From contig JAFVBH010000033.1 of NCBI GenBank assembly GCA_017480115.1, forward strand, positions 1-64,000: a DNA stretch of 64,000 nt, read 5' to 3'. The stretch is from Clostridia bacterium. GTDB taxonomy: Bacteria; Bacillota; Clostridia; Oscillospirales; Acutalibacteraceae. The translations under genes were made by a program, and so were the position numbers. Shown piece after piece: positions 25,801-33,830 of this stretch. Below the pieces are notes generated by a model. The model made no database searches and was not told the origin of the DNA. It was given only the letters and a program-made list of their open reading frames with translations. The number at the start of each line of letters is the position of its first letter. Position 1 is the first letter of the stretch.

Positions 25801-26946
25801 TTATAATCTCTTATGAATCTCGGCGCGCATCAGCGCGTCAAGCTCAAAAATATCTTCCGCAGTAAACTCTTTTTTATGCGGCGCAGCGTCCGCTGCGGCA
25901 CGGATCAAACGCGGAATATCCAAGAACGTAATCTTGCCCTGCCGAAACAACAGATTCGCCTCTTCATTGGCGGAATTCACTGCCGCAGGCGCGAGCCCAT
26001 CTTCCGCCACGGCTTCGCGGCAAATATGAATACATTCAAAGGTCTCATAGTCCGGTTTATAAAACGTCAAATTACATAATGCGGCAAGATCCAGCTCCGC
26101 CACGGGCGAGGCATACCGCGCGGGATAGGTCAGCGCATACTGGATCGGAATGCGCATATCCGGCACACCCAGTTGGGCAATTACGGAATTATCCGCATAT
26201 TCCACCAGTGAATGCACAATGCTTTCCCGATGCACAAGAATATCCACATGTTCCGGCGCGACGTCAAACAGTCTGACCGCCTCGATCAGCTCCAGACCTT
26301 TATTGAACATCGTAGCGCTGTCCACGGTGATCTTTGCCCCCATGCTCCAGTTGGGGTGATTCAGCGCCTCTGCCACGGTGACATGCCGCAGTTCTTCCCG
26401 CTTTTTTCCGAAAAAAGGACCGCCGGAAGCCGTCAGAATAATCTTTTTCACCGCCTGATTGCCGGGGCTCCCCTGCAAACACTGAAAAATCGCGGAATGC
26501 TCGCTGTCCACCGGCAGAATCGCCGCGTTATGCGCCTTCGCCGCGTTTTTAACCAGCGCGCCGCCCGCCACCAGCGATTCTTTATTCGCCAGCGCAAGAT
26601 TTTTACCCGCCGTCAATGTCGCGAGGGTGGGATTCAATCCCGCCAGCCCGACGATGGCATTAATAACGGTATCCGCATCAGTCTCCGCCGCGCAGGCACA
26701 GATGCCGTCCGCCCCCGCAAGCACCTCGGTATCGGTATCGGCGACTCTGATCTTCAGCTCTGCCGCGCGTTCCTTATCCAGCAGCGCCGCCTTCTTCGGA
26801 CGAAATTCGCGAATTTGTTTTTCTATCAAATCGATATTCGATCCGGCGGTCAGCGCGGCGACCCGATAGCCGCATTTACGCGCGACGTCGAGCGACTGCG
26901 TACCGATCGACCCGGTGGAACCGAGAACTGCTATACGAGAAGTCAT
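25801..26946 (-). CDS. dxr: 1-deoxy-D-xylulose 5-phosphate reductoisomerase
   Basis: Dxr makes MEP from DXP with NADPH, the first committed MEP-pathway step and the target of fosmidomycin. The NADPH loop is LGSTGSIGTQSLD at residues 8-20. LPVDSEHSAIFQCLQG holds metal and substrate ligands, and LTASGGPFFGKKREEL and the Ser/Asn-rich WSMGAKITVDSATM follow. The 381 residues match the family. The start overlaps the cdsA stop by four bases. Confidence 0.97.
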   Translation of the reverse strand: MTSRIAVLGSTGSIGTQSLDVARKCGYRVAALTAGSNIDLIEKQIREFRPKKAALLDKERAAELKIRVADTDTEVLAGADGICACAAETDADTVINAIVGLAGLNPTLATLTAGKNLALANKESLVAGGALVKNAAKAHNAAILPVDSEHSAIFQCLQGSPGNQAVKKIILTASGGPFFGKKREELRHVTVAEALNHPNWSMGAKITVDSATMFNKGLELIEAVRLFDVAPEHVDILVHRESIVHSLVEYADNSVIAQLGVPDMRIPIQYALTYPARYASPVAELDLAALCNLTFYKPDYETFECIHICREAVAEDGLAPAAVNSANEEANLLFRQGKITFLDIPRLIRAAADAAPHKKEFTAEDIFELDALMRAEIHKRL

Positions 26947-27827
26947 ATATATTCCTCCGCAATCATAGCCGCCAGTTTACATATCACGCAAAGGCAAGGC
27001 CAAACAAACAGACAACTGTCAAAACGATCCATAATACCGCCGTGCCCGGGCAAAAGATTGCTGAAATCTTTCACGCCGTAATTACGTTTTATGACCGATG
27101 CAGACAGATCGCCGCACATACCCGCAGCCGACAGAACAATAGAAATCATGGCAATCGCAAAATATGGTGCAAATGATTCATTCGGCGCAATTTTCCTGAA
27201 AATAAACAGCAGCAGCAGATTGATCAGCATCGTACAGACGATGCCGCCGATCGCGCCCTCCACGGTCTTTTTCGGGCTGATATTCGGGCTGAGCTTGTGT
27301 TTGCCGAACGCCTTACCCGTGAACAGGGCAAAAATATCCGTCACCCATGCACAAGAGAACGAAAGCATCACAAAAAACAGGTTAGCGATCCTGCTGCCCG
27401 AAACCCAAAGTGAGGATAACAGTACCAGCGACGCGTACCCCATCGGCACGGCGACGCCTGCAAACAACGACATTGCGACATGCTCGAATCTGGTTTTCTT
27501 ATATAAAGCGAGCATCAGAATCAACGCAAGCAGCACATAGGCGATCCCAAACAGGAACGGATTTTTCCAAATCAAGGCAAGCGTCTTTGACAGCGCAGGA
27601 ACCGCCTGAAATCGTTCGCTGCCCGCCGCCAAGGGGATCACACCGGCGACGCACATGGAAATAACCGTCAACGGGATATTCTTCACCCCCGCGACCTTGT
27701 GAATTTCAAAAGCAGACAGCACGGCAAGCAACGCCGTCAACACCGGGAACCCCCATGTAAAGATACTGAACAGCCAGCCGACTAAAAATATCGCGATACC
27801 GACGCCGGTAATTACTCTCTGTTTCAT
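26943..27827 (-). CDS. cdsA: Phosphatidate cytidylyltransferase
   Basis: CdsA makes CDP-diacylglycerol from phosphatidate and CTP in the membrane. The 294 residues contain seven or eight spans. The family signature near the C-terminus is visible as VIKRNYGVKDFSNLLPGHGG and MDRFDS, and the earlier motif is SPKKTVEGAIGGI. The usual upstream neighbours frr and uppS are missing; instead a small Cys-rich protein gene lies 12 bases upstream. Confidence 0.96.
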   Translation of the reverse strand: MKQRVITGVGIAIFLVGWLFSIFTWGFPVLTALLAVLSAFEIHKVAGVKNIPLTVISMCVAGVIPLAAGSERFQAVPALSKTLALIWKNPFLFGIAYVLLALILMLALYKKTRFEHVAMSLFAGVAVPMGYASLVLLSSLWVSGSRIANLFFVMLSFSCAWVTDIFALFTGKAFGKHKLSPNISPKKTVEGAIGGIVCTMLINLLLLFIFRKIAPNESFAPYFAIAMISIVLSAAGMCGDLSASVIKRNYGVKDFSNLLPGHGGIMDRFDSCLFVWPCLCVICKLAAMIAEEYI

Positions 27828-27839
27828 GCTATCCCCCCG

Positions 27840-28055
27840 TCACAGCGCAAAATCTTCCACGCTGAATTCTTCAAGCGCTTTTAACTTTTTCGGCTCCCGC
27901 TTCAGCGGATCGTATACAAATTTTTTACAGGCATAATCTTTTGCGACCACGCCCATATTCCTGCAAAGAACCTCTGTCCCGGTCGCGGCAAGACGGCCTT
28001 TCGCGCAGTGTTCGCAGCGCGGCGTAATCTCCTTACTGAAAAAATTCTGTTTCAT
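27840..28055 (-). CDS. Small Cys-containing protein of unknown function
   Basis: A basic 71-residue protein. The cysteines C-E-H-C, a later Cys in VLCRNMG and YACKKFVYDPLKR may bind zinc or iron; the pattern CxxC-(15)-C-(11)-C resembles a small zinc finger. The C-terminus is PKKLKALEEFSVEDF. I do not know a function. It is the first gene of the cdsA operon, under a TTGAAA-17-TAAAAT promoter. The ATG lacks a strong ribosome-binding site, so the start is less sure. Confidence 0.7.
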   Translation of the reverse strand: MKQNFFSKEITPRCEHCAKGRLAATGTEVLCRNMGVVAKDYACKKFVYDPLKREPKKLKALEEFSVEDFAL

Positions 28056-28088
28056 GTATATGTCAGTCCATTCTGATTAATTATCATT

Positions 28089-28129
28089 ATTTTAGCACCG
28101 TAACATCTGAATTTCAACAGTTCTGTTGA
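28089..28129 (-). promoter_or_regulatory. Promoter of the cdsA operon with a palindrome over the -35
   Basis: On the minus strand TTGAAA (complement of 28112-28117) and TAAAAT (complement of 28089-28094) are 17 bases apart, with TG before the -10. TCAACAG-TT-CTGTTGA (28114-28129) is a perfect palindrome that overlaps the -35 and could be an operator. Confidence 0.65.
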
Positions 28130-28193
28130 TTTTACATACCGAATTTACAAAAAATTCCGATATTCGACATTCACTCGTCCCGCTTTGCGTTCT

Positions 28194-28242
28194 TCATTTT
28201 TAGTACTGCCGATGCATATAGTTGAAATGAATGAAATTTCAA
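28194..28242 (+). promoter_or_regulatory. Possible sigma-E-type promoter and inverted repeat before spoIIID
   Basis: CATATAGT at 28215-28222 resembles the sigma-E -10 (CATACA-T), and spoIIID is sigma-E-dependent in Bacillus subtilis. The -35 is not convincing. TTGAAAT (28222-28228) and ATTTCAA (28236-28242) form an inverted repeat just after it. No vegetative promoter is evident. Confidence 0.3.
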
Positions 28243-28258
28243 TGACGGAGATGACAAC

Positions 28259-28519
28259 ATGGAATACTCACCCACCAGACCGGAGCAGTTGGGCAGATAC
28301 ATCGTAAAAAACAAGACCACCGTGCGCGCCGCGGCAAAGGCATACGGCATCAGCAAATCCACCGTACATACCGACGTGACCGAGCGATTAAAAAAAATCA
28401 ACGCGCAGCTGTATACCGAAGTCAGAGAAGTTCTTGACATTAATAAAGAGCAGCGCCATATCCGCGGCGGGATCGCAACAAAAGAAAAATACAAAAAAAT
28501 CCGTGATGCGGAAGTTTGA
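28259..28519 (+). CDS. spoIIID: Sporulation transcriptional regulator SpoIIID
   Basis: SpoIIID is a small DNA-binding protein that switches mother-cell genes during sporulation. The 86 residues contain the helix-turn-helix VRAAAKAYGISKSTVHTDVTERL at about 21-43, then INAQLYTEVREVLDINKEQRHIRGG, typical of the family. The tail is basic. CGGAG precedes the ATG. The gene is monocistronic and divergent from the cdsA operon. Its presence says that this lineage forms, or recently formed, endospores. Confidence 0.97.
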   Translation: MEYSPTRPEQLGRYIVKNKTTVRAAAKAYGISKSTVHTDVTERLKKINAQLYTEVREVLDINKEQRHIRGGIATKEKYKKIRDAEV

Positions 28520-28557
28520 GACAATGTGGCATTTTAATTAAAAAAGATAAAAATGTA

Positions 28558-28586
28558 TTGCTATTAAAATAGAAATATGATACACT
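28558..28586 (+). promoter_or_regulatory. Promoter of the 39-residue peptide gene
   Basis: TTGCTA (28558-28563) and TACACT (28581-28586) are 17 bases apart, with TGA before the -10 as an extended element. AAGGAGG follows near 28606. Confidence 0.55.
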
Positions 28587-28619
28587 GCAATCAATAAAAA
28601 TAACAAGGAGGGTTTTCCC

Positions 28620-28739
28620 ATGCCCCAGGCAGTAAAAAATTTACTTGAGTACATTGTTCGTGCAATTGAATTTCTTTTTGATCTTTTTGGCAATCTGAAA
28701 AATAAGAAAGAGGAAAACGACGCAAGCGCCGAAGCATAA
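28620..28739 (+). CDS. 39-residue amphipathic peptide, function unknown
   Basis: A very short gene with an excellent AAGGAGG ribosome-binding site. The product starts MPQAVKNLLEYIVRAIEF and continues LFDLFGNLKNKKEEND, ending in SAEA. Residues 5-25 should form an amphipathic helix with a broad hydrophobic face (Leu, Ile, Val, Phe), followed by a charged tail. This suggests a membrane-surface peptide, but no family is recognised. It has its own promoter, and the isomerase gene begins 42 bases later. Coding is supported by the ribosome-binding site, the promoter and the ordered helix pattern. Confidence 0.65.
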   Translation: MPQAVKNLLEYIVRAIEFLFDLFGNLKNKKEENDASAEA

Positions 28740-28781
28740 CGCGTTATCGTTTTCACCTGCGACTGAAAGGATAAAATTACT

Positions 28782-29495
28782 ATGTCATTGCTGTCAGCGC
28801 TTCAGCTCAACGCCGTAAGCGATCAGATGGAAGAAGATTTTTACAGAACGCTTTCGGATATAAAAGAACTGGGCTATGACGGCGTGGAATTTGACGGGAT
28901 TTTTGACAAGGATCCCTCCGTTATCAGGGATTTTCTGAAAGAGCTGGAGCTGATTCCTGTCTCCGCCCGAGTTTCGTTTGATGCGTTGCAACATGATTTA
29001 GACAATGTCATCGCTGCCTATACGGCCATCGGCTGTGGTTATATTACGCTTCCCTGCTTGCCGCAGAGAGCGTTACCCGGCAACGACGTTTTTTTACAGA
29101 CGGTTGAAGAGATCAAAGAGATCGGTATGGCATTGCGAGCGTCCGGCATTAAGCTGCTCTATCACAGTCAAGCGTATGACTTTGTGAAGGTCGGCGAAGA
29201 ATACGGATTGGATATACTCTGCCGCATGACTGTGCAGGACGAACTGAAACTGGCGCTTGACGCATACCGGATCGACGCCTGCGGCGCTGCCCCCACGGAT
29301 TTTATTCAAAAATACGCAGGCAGAACACCGCTGGTATATTTGCGACACGGCATGAAAAATATCCCCGCAATTTTGACCGCATGCAAAAAATCCGATACGC
29401 ACTGGGCGATCGTCACGTTAAACGATTCTTTGCGGGACAGCGCCCCTTTGGCAGCGGCAGAACGCAGCATTGCATATTTAAAGCCCTTGATGTAA
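28782..29495 (+). CDS. Sugar phosphate isomerase/epimerase-like TIM barrel
   Basis: A 237-residue protein of the xylose-isomerase-like TIM-barrel superfamily (AP endonuclease 2 clan). DIKELGYDGVEFDGIFDK is the first metal-ligand region, KLLYHSQAYDFVK the His-bearing strand and TPLVYLRHGMKN the last. It is shorter than typical members and the Glu/His metal set is only partly clear. The substrate is unknown. AAAGGA precedes the ATG. A terminator follows at 29511. Confidence 0.82.
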   Translation: MSLLSALQLNAVSDQMEEDFYRTLSDIKELGYDGVEFDGIFDKDPSVIRDFLKELELIPVSARVSFDALQHDLDNVIAAYTAIGCGYITLPCLPQRALPGNDVFLQTVEEIKEIGMALRASGIKLLYHSQAYDFVKVGEEYGLDILCRMTVQDELKLALDAYRIDACGAAPTDFIQKYAGRTPLVYLRHGMKNIPAILTACKKSDTHWAIVTLNDSLRDSAPLAAAERSIAYLKPLM

Positions 29496-29510
29496 TATTT
29501 TCAAACAAGA

Positions 29511-29536
29511 ATCCGTCGGTCTCCGGCGGATTTTTT
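29511..29536 (+). terminator. Intrinsic terminator of the isomerase gene
   Basis: ATCCGTCGG (29511-29519) pairs with CCGGCGGAT (29523-29531) with one G-T pair and a three-base loop, then six T. The T-run is also the start of the next stem element. Confidence 0.82.
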
Positions 29537-29690
29537 GATTTCATAGGAAACTTCTCCGTTTCCTATGAAATCAAAAATTTTAACGCCCGCCGAACCTGCC
29601 CTTCGGGCAGCGGCGATGGCGTAACCGAAAGCTTGAAGCTTCGCCGCCGAAGGCGTGCGGCGAAGCCGCTTTCTTGTTTTTTGCGCCAAA
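29532..29690. repeat. Compound multi-stem-loop element
   Basis: This fills most of the 335-base gap before the RHS gene. A perfect 20-bp inverted repeat (29532-29551 with 29558-29577) is followed by CTGCCC-TTC-GGGCAG (29596-29610) inside an outer CGCC/GGCG stem, then CGAAAGCTTGAAGCTTCG (one mismatch), then a perfect 9-bp repeat CTTCGCCGC/GCGGCGAAG (29639-29647 with 29657-29665) and a T-run. The whole could fold into a branched RNA or act as an extragenic repeat. A minus-strand reading frame through it looks like a by-product. Confidence 0.6.
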
Positions 29691-29713
29691 ACAGAATACT
29701 TTTGTATTTTATC

Positions 29714-29742
29714 TTGACATTTTGATTTTTGCAAGTTAATAT
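29714..29742 (+). promoter_or_regulatory. Promoter-like sequence before the RHS gene
   Basis: TTGACA (29714-29719) and TAATAT (29737-29742) are 17 bases apart. No ribosome-binding site follows before the first RHS codons; the RHS frame is closed by TAA at 29753-29755. Confidence 0.5.
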
Positions 29743-29830
29743 GACGGTATAGTAACGGGAAGAATTTACTTTCCGTTACGGCTGCGATTGCTGCCCGAAC
29801 TGTCAGGAATACGATTGCTCATGCACCTGC

Positions 29831-32596
29831 GTGAGCGAGGAACTCTGCAACTGCCCCCAGTGCAAGCGGTATGAAGTACAGGAGACAAACGCGCTGGGCG
29901 GCGTTACTGCGGATATTCTGTTTGACGGCGTACGATCCCTGAAAGAGATCAATACCTATACCGAGGACGGCGCATATTTAGCCAGTTCTATTGACAGCGC
30001 GGGAAATAAGGTATATTATGTATATAATACAGATAACGGACTGTTGAACTGTCTTTCCTCTGCGGATACGGAGATCGATTTTTCCTACGACGCAATGGGC
30101 AAGCTGACAAAGCTGGCGCAGGACGTCAGCGGTCTGTCCAACGGCACGGAAATGGCGAACGAATACGGCTATACCGACGATCGCGTGACCTCCATTACCC
30201 ACAATGGATTCTCTTATGAATTTGACTATGACATGTGGGGAAATCAGACTGCGGTGCGCATTGGCGAGCGTAAACTGACCGCCTATACCTACGGCGAAGA
30301 AAAAGAGGACGCGGCGCTTACAAGGCTTACCTATGCCAACGGGCAAACAATTGACTATACCTATAACGCATACGGACAAATTGCCGCAGTTTCTTATGAC
30401 GGCGGCGTAACAAACCGTTATGAATACGCATATGATGCGGACGGAACGCTTATATCCGTAACGGATACCGCCGCCGACAGGCGCACCGTATATACCGAAG
30501 ACGGTTATGAAATTATGAATACCGCCGATAACAGCGTGCTTTTTGCCTGCTCGCTTGGTACGGAGGGCGCGCGTATCTACAATATGTGCGGTGAGAACAT
30601 AACCGTTACGGAATCGGAGGACTACGACAGCGCCACCGGTATTACCGAAAAAACAAAAATTCAATCGACGGAAATACCGGAAAAGGACACAGACGGCGCC
30701 CACTCTACCGTCAATTATAACACAAGCTTTAAAAGCGCCTTTGACTGGTTTGGCAGAACCACGAAAAAAGATATTTCTCTGAAAGTATCCAACGACAAGC
30801 AGGAGGAATTTCTGCCCGTTAACGGCGTCTACACTTACGGCTACGCCGATACTGATACGGAAGCGTCAAACCGAATCACCGCCTATACTTATCAGTTCAC
30901 CGGCGCGGAGATCGAGGGCGTACAGAATTATACTGCGGTGACCGATCGGTACGAATATGACGGAAAAGGCAATATCACCGGCATTTACCGTTTGGACGAC
31001 GGCGTAAAGACCTATACCAACAAATATTACTACGATGAAGCCAACCAACTGATCCGCGAGGATTACGCGGGCGGCGGCGAAACGATCTTGTACACCTATG
31101 ATAAGGGCGGCAATATCGTTTCCCGCGTATACTACCCGCTTACATTTGACGAAATTCCGGACGAAGCGGCGCCGATAAAGACCGTCACCTACGGCTATGA
31201 CGATCCCGTGTGGCACGATGTGCTTACAAGCTATAACGGGATGCCCGTGAAAACCGATGCGCTGGGGAATATTACGGAGCTGAACGGCGTAACCTATGCG
31301 TGGACGGCGGGCAGACAGCTCAAATCCACGCAAGACAAAGACCATATTGTCAACTACTACTATAACGCGGACGGTTATATCTCTAAAGTGGAAAGCTACA
31401 ACACTGCCACCGGCGAGTTTTATCAAAGCTTTGAATATTTTTGGGACAGCAACAAGCTGATCGGTTACAGCGGCAAGTATGATAATCTGGGTTTGACCTT
31501 CAGCGGGGACGACACCGTCAACGTCCGCCTGCTCTATGACGCGGAGGATGAATTGCAGGGCGCAATTGTAGGCGACGGTCTCCCGATCTTGTTTGAAAAG
31601 AATTTGCAGGGGGATATTGTCGGTTTCGTTGACGGCTTACAGGGCGCAGAATTTGCCACCATGACCTACGACGCCTACGGCGCGTTCGACGGCTGGGATA
31701 AGAAGCCGGAAGACGTCAATGATCTGTTTTACGTAATATTTACGCTGTATGCGATCCATTGCCCGTTCTTCTACCGGGGCTATCTTGCGGTGCAGGTCGG
31801 CGACAGCTATTGCTATTACCTCGGTTCCCGCTTCTACTCCCCCGAGCTGGGACGCTTCCTTAACGCAGACGTTCATACGGATACCCAACAGGGCGTTGTC
31901 GCAACCAATATGTTTGCGTATTGCAATAATAATCCGGTTATGAATATTGATCCAAACGGAGAGGCCTCCTTAACCGTTATTAGCAAAATAAGCAGATTCA
32001 TTTTAGGTCTAGTTAGCATGGTAACCTCAATTTTTGGTGGAACAACTGCGAGTAAAAACAAGAAAAACAATGCAAAATACGATAACGAAATAAAAAAAGA
32101 CTATATATACAATCAAAATGATGATACATTTAAAAATATAAAATTTGGCATTGCTACAATGGATCGGGTTGGCTGTGAAATAATCGCAGTGTATAATGCA
32201 TTCTTTTACTTTAAGAAAAAACAAAATTTATCACAAATTATATACGATTTTGAGACACATGGTCTACAAATGCTTGCTGGAGAATTTGGTTCAAATCCAA
32301 ATAGAATAGGAAAATATCTCGATTTAAAAAAATGCAACTATACTAAATGTAACTCTCCCACGGCTTTAGAAAGTGCTTTAGGAAAAAATGAATTACTTAT
32401 TGTATCGTTTTGGAATGAAAGTTATTTTGATGGCTTACACACTGTTGCTGTAGAAAAAAAGGGAGTATATTATTATGCATGGAATTTCTCCTCTAATGCA
32501 AAAAAAGGTCAGCGATCCATATTTACTTCATTGGAACAAATTCATGGTGGAAACAGCAAGTATATTGTCGGATATGTAATCCATTCTATGAGGTGA
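29831..32596 (+). CDS. RHS-repeat polymorphic toxin, 5'-truncated, with papain-like C-terminal tip
   Basis: A 921-residue RHS/YD-repeat protein. The open frame runs back to about 29756 through a Cys-rich stretch (GCDCCPNC and CSCTC) up to a stop codon. No start with a ribosome-binding site is seen, so this is probably a 5'-truncated or cassette gene. YD repeats fill residues about 50-610. The RHS core ends with YYLGSRFYSPELGRFLNADV and NNNPVMNIDPNGE. After that, base composition turns AT-rich (from about 31,965). The tip carries Cys782 (VGCEIIAVYNA), His870 (LHTVAVE) and Asn885 (YAWNFSS), like a C39/papain-type peptidase. RHS proteins deliver such tips as contact toxins. The start given is the first GTG of the open part. 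Confidence 0.8.
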   Translation: MSEELCNCPQCKRYEVQETNALGGVTADILFDGVRSLKEINTYTEDGAYLASSIDSAGNKVYYVYNTDNGLLNCLSSADTEIDFSYDAMGKLTKLAQDVSGLSNGTEMANEYGYTDDRVTSITHNGFSYEFDYDMWGNQTAVRIGERKLTAYTYGEEKEDAALTRLTYANGQTIDYTYNAYGQIAAVSYDGGVTNRYEYAYDADGTLISVTDTAADRRTVYTEDGYEIMNTADNSVLFACSLGTEGARIYNMCGENITVTESEDYDSATGITEKTKIQSTEIPEKDTDGAHSTVNYNTSFKSAFDWFGRTTKKDISLKVSNDKQEEFLPVNGVYTYGYADTDTEASNRITAYTYQFTGAEIEGVQNYTAVTDRYEYDGKGNITGIYRLDDGVKTYTNKYYYDEANQLIREDYAGGGETILYTYDKGGNIVSRVYYPLTFDEIPDEAAPIKTVTYGYDDPVWHDVLTSYNGMPVKTDALGNITELNGVTYAWTAGRQLKSTQDKDHIVNYYYNADGYISKVESYNTATGEFYQSFEYFWDSNKLIGYSGKYDNLGLTFSGDDTVNVRLLYDAEDELQGAIVGDGLPILFEKNLQGDIVGFVDGLQGAEFATMTYDAYGAFDGWDKKPEDVNDLFYVIFTLYAIHCPFFYRGYLAVQVGDSYCYYLGSRFYSPELGRFLNADVHTDTQQGVVATNMFAYCNNNPVMNIDPNGEASLTVISKISRFILGLVSMVTSIFGGTTASKNKKNNAKYDNEIKKDYIYNQNDDTFKNIKFGIATMDRVGCEIIAVYNAFFYFKKKQNLSQIIYDFETHGLQMLAGEFGSNPNRIGKYLDLKKCNYTKCNSPTALESALGKNELLIVSFWNESYFDGLHTVAVEKKGVYYYAWNFSSNAKKGQRSIFTSLEQIHGGNSKYIVGYVIHSMR

Positions 32597-32604
32597 GAAT
32601 ACTC

Positions 32605-33702
32605 GTGCGGATCAAAAAAAATTTTCCAAAAATAATAAAATTATTCTTTCGCATTTTTATAATTTTTGCGATATTGCTTCTCGCGCTCACCTGTATGCTT
32701 GTGACCGGCAGCGTATTGGGGCATCATCAATTCTTTTGGTCTCCGCTGTTGATAACGGAATCCATCTCGGCGGAGCTTCCGGCGGGTGGGACATACGCCT
32801 TGAACGGCGAGGTTTACTATATCGATATGCGTTCTTCGGACGCATATCTCTGCCGTCTGGACGATTCTGCGGCAACGCCGCTGCCGTCGGAAACGGCGGA
32901 CGCCGCGCATATCATCATCGGCGCATATCATGACGCTCTCGTCGTGTTTACCGGCAGTCGTCTGTACTTTGCGGATAACGCGCTGCAAATCACAAATTCC
33001 GTCGATGTTGATTGGACGCTCGATTCGCCGCATTTCTACGCCGACGCGCCTGCGAAACGGCTGGCGCAGCGCGCGGACGGCTTATACGTCCTGTTTTCCG
33101 ACAATACGGGAATACGCATCTATCCGACTGTCGGCGACTTACGGGAAATGCCGTTTCGCGAGGATTCTTACCGATTGAATTTCCATGACGCATATACGGT
33201 AAACGCCGATGCGGCGGCTGCCGATGCTGCCTGCATTACCGTGCAGCATGCTGACGACACGCCTGCCGTCTATTATTTACACGGCGTTGACGATTTCGGC
33301 TATGCCTGCGCGCCGTTATGCATGGAACGCAAGGATTCGACCGTCACCGCGCTGCTGTCGCGCGTGCAGCGTCCCGCCGTCGGGCGCACCCCGACAAAGG
33401 GCGAAGATATAATTTTACAACTGGACTTAGCGTCCGGCGACGATCATGTGCTTTTTATATCAGGAAAAAAGCAGGTCGTTCTCTGTGTCGATACGGATCG
33501 GTACCTGTTGTATGACGATACGCAAAAACGGTATATGACCTATGATTTCGCGGGTAATCTGCACTATCAAAGCGAAAAGGTCAGCTATATTCACCGCTAC
33601 GGCATGTATACCTTTAAGCGCTGCGGCGATCGTATTTTGATTTTTGACCGCGATCAATCGTTTGTCGATGCGATTCCCGCGTCCGGTGTGTTTGATTCCT
33701 GA
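32605..33702 (+). CDS. Membrane-anchored beta-rich protein coupled to the RHS gene
   Basis: About 365 residues. A basic N-terminus and a single span (about residues 10-35) are followed by a large outer region of short beta-repeats such as GEVYYIDMRSSDAYLCRLD and GLYVLFSDNTGIRIYP, like a propeller. No catalytic motif is seen. The GTG at 32605 is chosen because AGGTGAG, which overlaps the RHS stop, precedes it; an earlier GTG at 32593 is possible. Base use is GC-rich again, unlike the RHS tip. It could be an immunity or accessory protein for the toxin, but the unlike composition argues against a pair acquired together. Confidence 0.7.
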   Translation: MRIKKNFPKIIKLFFRIFIIFAILLLALTCMLVTGSVLGHHQFFWSPLLITESISAELPAGGTYALNGEVYYIDMRSSDAYLCRLDDSAATPLPSETADAAHIIIGAYHDALVVFTGSRLYFADNALQITNSVDVDWTLDSPHFYADAPAKRLAQRADGLYVLFSDNTGIRIYPTVGDLREMPFREDSYRLNFHDAYTVNADAAAADAACITVQHADDTPAVYYLHGVDDFGYACAPLCMERKDSTVTALLSRVQRPAVGRTPTKGEDIILQLDLASGDDHVLFISGKKQVVLCVDTDRYLLYDDTQKRYMTYDFAGNLHYQSEKVSYIHRYGMYTFKRCGDRILIFDRDQSFVDAIPASGVFDS

Positions 33703-33725
33703 TCTTCGTATAAAGCTACCCTTTC

Positions 33726-33752
33726 GACTCCCGTTTTTCGGGAGTCTTTTTT
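33726..33752 (+). terminator. Intrinsic terminator of the RHS region
   Basis: GACTCCCG (33726-33733) and CGGGAGTC (33739-33746) form a perfect stem with a five-T loop, followed by six T. Confidence 0.9.
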
Positions 33753-33830
33753 GGAAATAATTTCCGATCGGCGGCGATGTTTTCGGTCGCATATTTTTCT
33801 TATACGCGCAGATACTAGTCACAAAAGGAG

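Noticed and set aside
26212..27081. Long plus-strand frame across dxr and the cdsA end
   Set aside because: It crosses two certain genes, is very rich in Arg, His and Gln and shows no family likeness.
29501..29734. A 77-codon minus-strand frame inside the multi-stem element
   Set aside because: The encoded peptide just mirrors the inverted repeats, and no ribosome-binding site is seen. I treat the DNA as a structured element, not a gene.
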